Assembly: GCA_017517985.1 (NCBI GenBank)
Contig: JAFWWX010000236.1
Location: 1-5,300 of the forward strand
Reading direction: 5' to 3'
DNA: 5,300 bases
DNA from: Clostridia bacterium
GTDB lineage: Bacteria > Bacillota_A > Clostridia > Oscillospirales > CAG-382
In this document: positions 1 through 5,300 of the stretch, in pieces
Position numbering within the stretch: position 1 is the stretch's first letter
Layout of the letters: every line of letters begins with the position of its first letter
The notes under the pieces: model-generated
Told to the model about the DNA's origin: nothing
Seen by the model: the letters and a program-made list of their open reading frames with translations, nothing else
Databases searched by the model: none
Position numbers and translations under genes: made by a program

Positions 1-1567
1 AGAAAATGTATTTGAACTGAAAAACGGTAATGATACTCTCATATATACAATAAAAAGAGGCGGATCATCCGGAGGCAGTGCGTCTGCGATTCCCGAAATG
101 GCAAACTTTGAAATACTGTCTGCAACTCCGGATAAACCCCTGTGGCTGATACCGGGTGATGTTGTATCGGTGACCTGTGTTGCACCGTCAGGAAGTAAGG
201 TTTATGCAAAATTCGGCGAGTACACCATTGAAATGAAGCCGACAATCTACAGTGCAACTACAGATAAAAATTATAAGGAAACCTACAAGGGAAGTATAAC
301 TGTCAGCAAAACCCACGCAAAGCAGGGCGAGCTTGCAGACATAGGCGTTCTTACGGTATATGCACAGAAAAACGGAAAAACAGCAGAAAAAACCTTATCT
401 GAAGTAAAGCAAATGGGCGGAGATGTGAAGATATACGCGCAGGTAAAAAACGACTATAGCTATCTCAAGAACAGTACAGTTTCTTCTTTCTATGATGATC
501 CGCTACCTGCATCTATTGGAATGAGGGATTATGTAACTGCATATGTTAACGGCTACTATAAGCTCAGATGTGGTTACTATATTTCGGATGAGGATGTTGA
601 GGTTGTTAGTGATAAGGAGCTTTTTGAAAACAGAGTACTCAGCGCAACCGTTAGTGCAAATATTAAAGACAGCTCAAATAATCTTCATAACTCAACGGAT
701 ATAACATTCGGTGTTCTTGAAAATGTGCCGATAAATGCGTATATTAAAAACGGCATAATAAGAGTTATATTCTTTAATTCTGATACTTCTTCTGTTCCCA
801 ATGTTGTAATATCGGAAAATCCTATGATAAAGTCCGCATCGGGATATACAAGTAATGGAAGAATTATATATGATTTTGTTCTGAAGTCTGCGGAAAACTA
901 CTATGGCTATAATGTTGTATACGAAAACGGTTTTATAACACTAAAGCTCAATAATCCCCAGACAGTAAAAGAGGGAGAAAAGCCACTTTCGGGAAAAACA
1001 ATAGTGATTGATGCAGGTCACGGCGGAACTGATATTGGAGCACAGGGACCGACAGCATCCAAGTCCGGTCTTAATGAGGCTGACCTCAATCTTTATATAT
1101 CACTTGAGTTGAGAACTATTCTGCAGGAACTTGGTGCAGATGTTGTTATGATAAGGGATGATAATACTACAGTATCCCTTAACGAGAGAATAGAGTTTCT
1201 TTCAAATATTATTCCCGACCTTATGATTTCCGTTCACCACAATTCCGTTGTTGATACGGTTAATGCCTCAAAGGCAAGAGGATATGTGGGACTTTATTCC
1301 GATGATGCAGGAGTTCTTCTTGCAAATGCAGTTTCGGATACGGTTGTACGCGAGCTTGCAAGGTATCAGAGGCCCACAGCATATCAGGCGCTTGCAGTTG
1401 CAAGAAATCACAGGTATCCGAGTACCCTTTGCGAAATGAGCTTTATAAGCAACACCGAGGAGTTTCAGTGGACAACAAGCGAGGGTAACTACAGAAGAAG
1501 TGCGAAGGCAATTGCAGACGGAGTCCTTGAATTTTATGCAAGGCAGGCAAAGTATCTTGAATACTGA
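1..1567 (+). CDS. N-acetylmuramoyl-L-alanine amidase (Amidase_3 family), 5'-partial
   Basis: Zinc hydrolase predicted to cut the amide bond between N-acetylmuramic acid and the L-Ala of the stem peptide, acting outside the membrane. The frame is open from base 2, so the true start and any signal peptide lie upstream; 521 residues plus a TGA stop are visible. The in-frame ATG at 98 has no well-placed ribosome site and no signal peptide after it. Visible order, counting from that Met: a preceding piece ending in a Gly/Ser linker (GGSSGGSAS, bases 59-85), an Ig-like beta-rich stretch (about 5-100), an SH3-like stretch (about 108-170), a beta-rich AMIN-like stretch (about 210-286), then the catalytic domain (about 300-486). 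All four expected catalytic residues are present: His308 in DAGHGG, Glu327 in LNEADLN, His380 in SVHHN and Glu446 in CEMSFISN. The catalytic call is firm; the accessory domain names are inferred from sequence style. nth follows after 20 nt with no terminator between, suggesting co-transcription. Confidence 0.9.
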   Translation, partial: ENVFELKNGNDTLIYTIKRGGSSGGSASAIPEMANFEILSATPDKPLWLIPGDVVSVTCVAPSGSKVYAKFGEYTIEMKPTIYSATTDKNYKETYKGSITVSKTHAKQGELADIGVLTVYAQKNGKTAEKTLSEVKQMGGDVKIYAQVKNDYSYLKNSTVSSFYDDPLPASIGMRDYVTAYVNGYYKLRCGYYISDEDVEVVSDKELFENRVLSATVSANIKDSSNNLHNSTDITFGVLENVPINAYIKNGIIRVIFFNSDTSSVPNVVISENPMIKSASGYTSNGRIIYDFVLKSAENYYGYNVVYENGFITLKLNNPQTVKEGEKPLSGKTIVIDAGHGGTDIGAQGPTASKSGLNEADLNLYISLELRTILQELGADVVMIRDDNTTVSLNERIEFLSNIIPDLMISVHHNSVVDTVNASKARGYVGLYSDDAGVLLANAVSDTVVRELARYQRPTAYQALAVARNHRYPSTLCEMSFISNTEEFQWTTSEGNYRRSAKAIADGVLEFYARQAKYLEY

Positions 1568-1587
1568 TATATTTATAAGGAACAAAA

Positions 1588-2241
1588 ATGACAAAAATGA
1601 AAAAGGAAACAAAAGCGGAAAAAGTAGTAGAGGTTCTCCGTGAACTTTATCCGGAGGCTATATGCTCACTTGAATATAATGGTGACCCGTGGAAACTGCT
1701 TGTTCAGGCAAGACTTTCCGCCCAATGCACCGATGAGAGGGTGAATCTTGTAAGTGTGGGACTTTTTGAGAGATTTCCGGATGCTGCGTCAATGGCAGAT
1801 GGGGAGCTTTCCGAAATAGAGTCACTTATAAAGTCCTGCGGACTTTATCGAGGCAAGGCAAAAAGTATTAAGGAGTCAAGTGCAATTATACTATCACAGT
1901 TTGATGGCAGAGTGCCGGACACTATGGAGGGATTACTTTCGCTTCCCGGTGTTGGCAGAAAGATAGCCAATCTGATACTCGGCGATGTGTATCACAAGGG
2001 CGGGATAGTCGCAGATACCCATTGTATGCGAATAAGCTGTCGCTTGGGACTTTGTGAAAAGAAAGATCCGGTGCACGTCGAACGCACTCTCGACCCGATT
2101 GTGCCAAAATGTGAGCAATCGGATATGTGTCATAGAATGGTTTTATTTGGAAGAGATATCTGCAGGGCGGCAAATCCCAGATGTGATATTTGTCCGATGA
2201 AACAAAGAAAAATATGTGATTTTGGTTGTAATAAAGCGTAA
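1588..2241 (+). CDS. nth: Endonuclease III (DNA glycosylase/AP lyase)
   Basis: Base excision repair enzyme that removes oxidised pyrimidines and nicks the strand at the abasic site by beta-elimination. The 217 aa length fits the family (E. coli Nth has 211). Visible features: LSAQCTDERVN (43-53), matching the family's LSAQATDxxVN; the helix-hairpin-helix LPGVGRK (119-125) ending in the catalytic lysine, Lys125; and the catalytic aspartate Asp143 in VADTHCMRIS. The C-terminal [4Fe-4S] cysteines are Cys192, 199, 202 and 210. Their spacing is C-x6-C-x2-C-x7-C, where the usual last gap is five residues, and a further Cys214 follows. The protein is cysteine-rich (13 Cys). Start: AAGGA at 1577-1581 lies 6 nt before the ATG at 1588; the in-frame ATG at 1597 is too far from it. 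It sits 20 nt after the amidase, likely in the same transcript. A MutY identity is unlikely because the protein is short and has the Lys of bifunctional enzymes. Confidence 0.95.
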   Translation: MTKMKKETKAEKVVEVLRELYPEAICSLEYNGDPWKLLVQARLSAQCTDERVNLVSVGLFERFPDAASMADGELSEIESLIKSCGLYRGKAKSIKESSAIILSQFDGRVPDTMEGLLSLPGVGRKIANLILGDVYHKGGIVADTHCMRISCRLGLCEKKDPVHVERTLDPIVPKCEQSDMCHRMVLFGRDICRAANPRCDICPMKQRKICDFGCNKA

Positions 2242-2252
2242 AATGGCAAGTT

Positions 2253-2313
2253 TCGATAGTTGCTACCGATGATTCATAAAATATTAACAATAAAAATCGG
2301 TATAAACTATTGA
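2253..2313. repeat. Long imperfect inverted repeat upstream of the hrcA promoter
   Basis: The arms are 2253-2270 and 2296-2313, separated by a 25-nt A/T-rich loop. Base by base, 15 of 18 positions are Watson-Crick pairs, one (2255/2311) would be a G-U pair in RNA, and 2262-2263 opposite 2303-2304 is a 2x2 mismatch. The inner seven pairs, TACCGAT (2264-2270) with ATCGGTA (2296-2302), are perfect. The right arm runs into the -35 box at 2310-2315. No T-run follows, so it is not a standard intrinsic terminator for nth, although it is the only hairpin after that gene. It could be a weak terminator or 3'-end stabiliser, a protein-binding site, or coincidence in A/T-rich DNA. Confidence 0.55.
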
Positions 2314-2338
2314 CAAAACACCAAAATAGTGGTAAAGT
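2310..2338 (+). promoter_or_regulatory. Predicted sigma-A-type promoter of the hrcA operon
   Basis: A perfect -35 TTGACA (2310-2315) and a -10 TAAAGT (2333-2338, four of six matches to TATAAT) are separated by 17 nt. A TGn extension (TGG, 2330-2332) sits directly before the -10. The predicted start is near 2345-2346, the first base of CIRCE, giving a leader of about 79 nt before hrcA. This is the usual vegetative promoter plus CIRCE arrangement of HrcA-controlled operons in Gram-positive bacteria. The start site is inferred. Confidence 0.8.
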
Positions 2339-2345
2339 CATACCG

Positions 2346-2372
2346 TTAGCACTCGGAGATGATGAGTGCTAA
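2346..2372 (+). promoter_or_regulatory. CIRCE operator (HrcA binding site)
   Basis: The arms TTAGCACTC (2346-2354) and GAGTGCTAA (2364-2372) match the CIRCE consensus at all 18 positions with the canonical 9-nt spacer (2355-2363). It begins about 8 nt after the -10 box, so bound HrcA would block initiation and the element also lies in the leader RNA. Outside the core, ACCG (2342-2345) can pair with CGGT (2375-2378) across a two-base AA bulge, extending the hairpin. With hrcA directly downstream, this predicts autoregulation: HrcA, whose folding depends on GroEL in studied species, is inactivated by heat shock and the operon is derepressed. Confidence 0.97.
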
Positions 2373-2409
2373 AACGGTGTGGCTTTATTTTATACTAAAC
2401 TGTAAGGGA

Positions 2410-2416
2410 AGGGTGG
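2410..2416 (+). promoter_or_regulatory. Ribosome binding site of hrcA
   Basis: The purine-rich AGGGTGG lies 7 nt before the ATG at 2424, inside a longer GA-rich stretch from about 2404. It departs from GGAGG by one base in the core. No other in-frame start nearby competes, so it supports 2424. Confidence 0.65.
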
Positions 2417-2423
2417 CAGATAT

Positions 2424-3521
2424 ATGGATTTATCAGACAGAAAAAAACAGATACTTAAATCTATAATAGATGCTTATATTAATTCCGGCGAGCCTGTTGG
2501 GTCAAAGAATCTTGCAGCATACGGAAACATATCCCTTTCTCCTGCGACAATCAGAAATGAAATGAGTGAGCTTGAGAGTCTTGGTTATCTTGACAAGCCT
2601 CACACAAGTGCAGGGCGTGTTCCGTCGGCACAAGGCTATAAGTTCTATGTGGATCAGCTTAATGAGGACTACAGACTTGGAGTAGAGGAGCTTGAGCTTC
2701 TAGGAGAGCTTACGAGATTCAAAACGACACAGATAGAAAACATCATTGACAGAGCCAATAAGATAATGTCCGGGGTTACCAAATATGCTGCGGTATCGCT
2801 TGCAAAAAATGACAGTGCCGGAACGGTTTTGAGGTTTGATGCGGTATATATCGGAGAGCATAGCTTTCTTCTTGTAATGATACTGGAGAGTGGAAACGCA
2901 AAAACCGCACAGCTTTCAAGTGAGTTTACTCTTACGGAAAATGATGTCCGTAAAATAAAGGATATACTGAATACCAATCTATGTTCGGTTGTGCTGGATA
3001 AAATATCTCTTGATGATATGATGGCTCTTGAGGAAGCCTTCGGAAAACACAGAGCTCTTGTGGGAAAGATACTGCGTGCGGCGTATTCCGTAACAAGAGG
3101 TGAGGGTGGCTCGGATGTTAGGATTGACGGACTTACGAACCTTTTGTCTTATCCGGAGTTTTCAAGCGTTGAAAAGGCAAGGTCAATAATTGAGCTTGCG
3201 GAAACCAGAAAGGGCGATATAAAAAAGCTTCTTGAGTTTTCCGACAAGGATAGCGGAATGGGACTTTCTCCGGTAATATCCGATGAAAGCGGAATGAAGA
3301 TATTTTTCGGCGAGGATACCGGCGACGGAGCATTGGCGGATACGAGTCTTGTGTACTGTTCTTTCCCGGTGGGAAATTCTAATGCGGTTATAGGTATTCT
3401 TGGTCCTAAAAGAATGGATTATAAAAAAGTTGTTGCAAGTCTTAAATATCTTGCAAAATCTATGGGTGCATCGGATGAGACACTTTTGCTAAAGGGAAAA
3501 TCCGACGATGTGGATGAATGA
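2424..3521 (+). CDS. hrcA: Heat-inducible transcription repressor HrcA
   Basis: Dimeric DNA-binding repressor of class I heat-shock genes (dnaK and groE operons) that acts at CIRCE. At 365 aa it is slightly longer than most family members (about 340-350); the excess is mainly a charged tail after residue 348. The N-terminal winged helix-turn-helix is clear: the family stretches EPVGSKNL (23-30), SPATIRNEMSELESLGYL (39-56) and HTSAGRVPSAQGYKFYVD (60-77). A central GAF-like region follows, with GEHSFLLVMILESG (144-157), the LLSYPEFSSVEKAR segment (240-253) and the C-terminal GPKRMDY (327-333), all typical of HrcA. Where many relatives have IGEEN, this one has FFGED (294-298). It is the first gene after the promoter and CIRCE, so it is probably autoregulated. 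Its TGA ends 14 nt before the preferred grpE start, which favours translational coupling. Confidence 0.98.
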   Translation: MDLSDRKKQILKSIIDAYINSGEPVGSKNLAAYGNISLSPATIRNEMSELESLGYLDKPHTSAGRVPSAQGYKFYVDQLNEDYRLGVEELELLGELTRFKTTQIENIIDRANKIMSGVTKYAAVSLAKNDSAGTVLRFDAVYIGEHSFLLVMILESGNAKTAQLSSEFTLTENDVRKIKDILNTNLCSVVLDKISLDDMMALEEAFGKHRALVGKILRAAYSVTRGEGGSDVRIDGLTNLLSYPEFSSVEKARSIIELAETRKGDIKKLLEFSDKDSGMGLSPVISDESGMKIFFGEDTGDGALADTSLVYCSFPVGNSNAVIGILGPKRMDYKKVVASLKYLAKSMGASDETLLLKGKSDDVDE

Positions 3522-3525
3522 TTTC

Positions 3526-3530
3526 GGAGG
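3526..3530 (+). promoter_or_regulatory. Ribosome binding site that decides the grpE start
   Basis: A perfect GGAGG (followed by T) lies 5 nt before the ATG at 3536. It is downstream of the alternative ATG at 3518, which overlaps the hrcA stop as ATGA and has no purine-rich site at a suitable distance. It therefore favours 3536. Confidence 0.85.
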
Positions 3531-3535
3531 TAGAA

Positions 3536-4135
3536 ATGGAAGAAAAAGAGATGATAAACGAGGAAGTACAGAACGAGACTTCCGAAAATACAGAGCCTTG
3601 TTGTGAAGAAAAAAAAGAAGGCGAAAATAAAAAATGCTGTAAAAAGGGCGATAGAGAATCCAAGAAAGAAAAGAAAGCCCTTGAAGAAAAGGATGCAAAG
3701 ATAGCTGAGCTTGAGGAAAAGCTGAAAGAAGAACACGACGCTCACCTTCGTATGATGGCAGAGTATGATAACTTTAGAAAGCGTGTTGCAAAGGAAAAGG
3801 AAAGTATATACACGGACTCTCTTTGCGATACTGCCGCACAGCTTCTTCCTGTTATTGATAATCTTGAACGCGCACTTGATGCTGAAACCGATAAGGAAAG
3901 TAGTATGTACAAGGGCGTTGAAATGGTAATGAAGCAGTGTGCGGAAATATTCTTAAAGCTCGGTATTGAAGAAATTGAAGCACTGGGTAAGGAATTTGAC
4001 GCAAATGTTCATAATGCGGTAATGCAGGATTCTGACCCGGATAAGGGCGAAAACGAAATCACCGCAGTATTCCAGAAGGGCTACAAAAGAGGCGATAAGG
4101 TGCTTCGTTATGCGGCAGTTAAGGTAAACTCTTAA
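3536..4135 (+). CDS. grpE: Nucleotide exchange factor GrpE (Hsp70 cofactor)
   Basis: Cytoplasmic dimeric co-chaperone that drives ADP release from DnaK so that ATP can rebind and substrate be released. From 3536 it is 199 aa, normal for GrpE. Residues 1-45 are charged and probably disordered, with two Cys-Cys pairs (22-23 and 34-35). A long Lys/Glu-rich helix (about 46-90) should form the dimer coiled coil and includes the conserved AEYDNFRKRVAKEKE (75-89). LLPVIDNLERAL (103-114) leads into the four-helix region. The C-terminal beta domain that contacts DnaK carries FDANVHNAV (154-162) and GYKRGDKVLRYAAVKV (182-197), the family signature. The longer frame from ATG 3518 (205 aa, overlapping the hrcA stop) is possible but lacks a ribosome site. 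It lies between hrcA and its partner dnaK and should be heat-induced from the upstream CIRCE promoter. Confidence 0.97.
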   Translation: MEEKEMINEEVQNETSENTEPCCEEKKEGENKKCCKKGDRESKKEKKALEEKDAKIAELEEKLKEEHDAHLRMMAEYDNFRKRVAKEKESIYTDSLCDTAAQLLPVIDNLERALDAETDKESSMYKGVEMVMKQCAEIFLKLGIEEIEALGKEFDANVHNAVMQDSDPDKGENEITAVFQKGYKRGDKVLRYAAVKVNS

Positions 4136-4194
4136 ATTAAAAAGTATATAACTACAAATTATATAAATACAAAACAGAAAGTGAGATAATTATT

Positions 4195-5300
4195 ATGGGA
4201 AAGATTATTGGTATTGACCTTGGTACAACAAATAGCTGCGTTGCAGTATTTGAAGGCGGAGAGCCTCAGGTTATAGCTAATGCGGAAGGTGCAAGAACGA
4301 CACCCTCCATCGTAGGTTTTTCAAAGACAGGCGAGAGACTTGTAGGTCAGGTTGCAAAGAGACAGGCGGTTATGAATCCTGACAGAACAGTAATTTCCGT
4401 AAAGAGAGAAATGGGTACAAACTTCAAGGTAGCAATTGATGATAAGAACTATACTCCCCAGGAAATTTCTGCAATGATACTTCAGAAGCTCAAGGCGGAT
4501 GCTGAAAGCTATCTGGGAACAACAGTTACAGAAGCAGTTATCACAGTTCCCGCATACTTCTCTGACGCTCAGCGTCAGGCAACAAAGGATGCAGGTAAGA
4601 TTGCAGGTCTTGATGTAAAGAGAATAATTAACGAGCCCACAGCTGCAGCGCTTGCATACGGTATGGACAAGGAAAAGGAACAGAAGATTATGGTATACGA
4701 CCTTGGTGGCGGTACTTTTGACGTTTCTATCCTTGAAATCGGCGACGGCGTTATTGAAGTTCTTGCAACAAACGGTGATACACGTCTTGGCGGCGACGAC
4801 TTTGACGAAAAGATTATGAACTATATGGCAGATACATTCAAGGCGGAAAACGGAATTGACCTGAGAGCCGACAAAATGGCACTCCAGAGACTTAAGGAAG
4901 CTGCTGAAAAGGCAAAGATTGAACTTTCAGGTGTTGCGTCCACGAACATCAATCTTCCTTTCATTACAGCAGGTGCACAGGGACCTCTCCACTTTGATAT
5001 GACTCTTACAAAGGCAAAATTTGACGAGCTTACAGCAGACCTTGTTGACAGGACAATGACTCCTGTTAAGAAGGCACTTTCCGATGCAGGTCTTTCTGTA
5101 AATCAGATTGATAAGGTTCTTCTTGTTGGTGGTTCTACAAGAATCCCCGCGGTTCAGGAAGCGGTAAAAAAGTTTATCGGAAAAGACCCCTTTAAGGGAA
5201 TCAATCCCGATGAATGTGTTGCTATCGGTGCAGCTATTCAGGGCGGTGTTCTTTCCAACGATGTTAAGGATATTCTTCTCCTTGACGTAACACCTCTTTC
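4195..5300 (+). CDS. dnaK: Molecular chaperone DnaK (Hsp70), 3'-partial
   Basis: ATP-driven chaperone that binds exposed hydrophobic peptides, working with DnaJ and GrpE. The window holds 368 complete codons, essentially the whole nucleotide-binding domain, and stops inside the hydrophobic linker ([10 protein letters not shown], 359-368); the substrate-binding domain is outside. Visible motifs: phosphate-1 loop [12 protein letters not shown] (5-16), Lys70 in SVKREMG equivalent to the catalytic lysine, [20 protein letters not shown] (114-133), [11 protein letters not shown] (146-156), phosphate-2 loop [11 protein letters not shown] (169-179) and the adenosine motif [14 protein letters not shown] (308-321). 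The segment after Lys70 runs directly to the TPQEISA region without the roughly 24-residue insert of Gram-negative DnaK, a known Gram-positive signature. The start at 4195 matches the usual [13 protein letters not shown]-terminus. The ribosome site is weak: AAAGTGAG at 4178-4185, 9 nt before the ATG. The 59-nt gap after grpE has no terminator, so it belongs to the hrcA operon; dnaJ probably follows. Confidence 0.99.
   Translation, partial: MGKIIGIDLGTTNSCVAVFEGGEPQVIANAEGARTTPSIVGFSKTGERLVGQVAKRQAVMNPDRTVISVKREMGTNFKVAIDDKNYTPQEISAMILQKLKADAESYLGTTVTEAVITVPAYFSDAQRQATKDAGKIAGLDVKRIINEPTAAALAYGMDKEKEQKIMVYDLGGGTFDVSILEIGDGVIEVLATNGDTRLGGDDFDEKIMNYMADTFKAENGIDLRADKMALQRLKEAAEKAKIELSGVASTNINLPFITAGAQGPLHFDMTLTKAKFDELTADLVDRTMTPVKKALSDAGLSVNQIDKVLLVGGSTRIPAVQEAVKKFIGKDPFKGINPDECVAIGAAIQGGVLSNDVKDILLLDVTPL

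Noticed and set aside
98..100. ATG at 98 as the start of the amidase
   Set aside because: The frame is open to the window edge, no signal peptide follows, and the nearest GGAGG (71-75) is 22 nt away, too far to serve it.
1268..1612. Antisense open frame of 114 codons on the - strand
   Set aside because: It lies opposite the amidase catalytic domain with its conserved Glu446 motif, has no ribosome site, and looks like a shadow of biased codon use.
1922..2341. Antisense open frame of 139 codons covering the end of nth and the control region
   Set aside because: It is opposite the well-supported Nth active site and cluster region, has no recognisable domain, and would start inside the hrcA promoter.
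1285..3266. Recurring octamer GGGACTTT (near 1288, 1758, 2046 and 3260)
   Set aside because: Every copy lies within a gene and encodes Gly-Leu with the favoured GGA-CTT codons, so codon bias explains it.
3419..3745. Phe/Leu-rich antisense open frame resembling a membrane protein
   Set aside because: The hydrophobic look is the complement of Lys/Glu codons in the GrpE tail; two other overlapping antisense frames there show the same artefact.
4144..4170. A/T-only hairpin (GTATATA with TATATAAATAC) between grpE and dnaK
   Set aside because: It has almost no G-C pairs, a bulge and no T-run, so it is too weak to call a terminator or processing site; a 59-nt A/T-rich spacer would often give this.
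1..5300. Search for an undescribed system, mobile element, CRISPR array, tRNA or riboswitch
   Set aside because: All six major segments are explained by known housekeeping genes and a classic CIRCE operon. No direct-repeat array, transposase, terminal repeats or tRNA-like fold was seen, and no gene-free stretch exceeds 182 nt.

Overview
The window reads as ordinary chromosome of a low-GC Gram-positive bacterium. The order hrcA-grpE-dnaK behind a perfect CIRCE operator, the DnaK ATPase domain without the roughly 24-residue insert found in Gram-negative DnaK, the strong GGAGG-type ribosome sites and the A/T-rich codon use all point to Firmicutes, most likely Clostridia. A gut Oscillospiraceae/Ruminococcus-like organism is my guess, from the style of the amidase and Nth proteins; genus cannot be settled by eye.

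Layout, all on the + strand: (1) 1-1567, the C-terminal part of a multidomain cell-wall amidase whose frame is open back to the window edge, so its start lies upstream. (2) 1588-2241, endonuclease III (nth), 20 nt after the amidase and probably co-transcribed with it. (3) 2242-2423, a 182-nt control region holding a long imperfect inverted repeat, a sigma-A-type promoter and the CIRCE element. (4) 2424-3521, hrcA, the heat-shock repressor that binds CIRCE. (5) 3536-4135, grpE, nucleotide exchange factor for DnaK, with its ribosome site in the 14-nt gap after hrcA. (6) 4195-5300, dnaK, cut by the window end at the interdomain linker after an essentially complete ATPase domain.

The last three genes form one heat-shock operon. 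HrcA binds CIRCE at the predicted transcription start and represses its own operon. DnaK and GrpE form the chaperone cycle, and dnaJ probably follows outside the window. The amidase and nth are housekeeping functions (peptidoglycan cleavage, base excision repair) with no evident link to the chaperones.

I found no mobile element, CRISPR array, RNA gene or undescribed system. The points most worth a second look are the inverted repeat that runs into the promoter -35 box, an unusual iron-sulfur cysteine spacing in Nth, twin Cys-Cys pairs in the GrpE tail, and the choice of grpE start.
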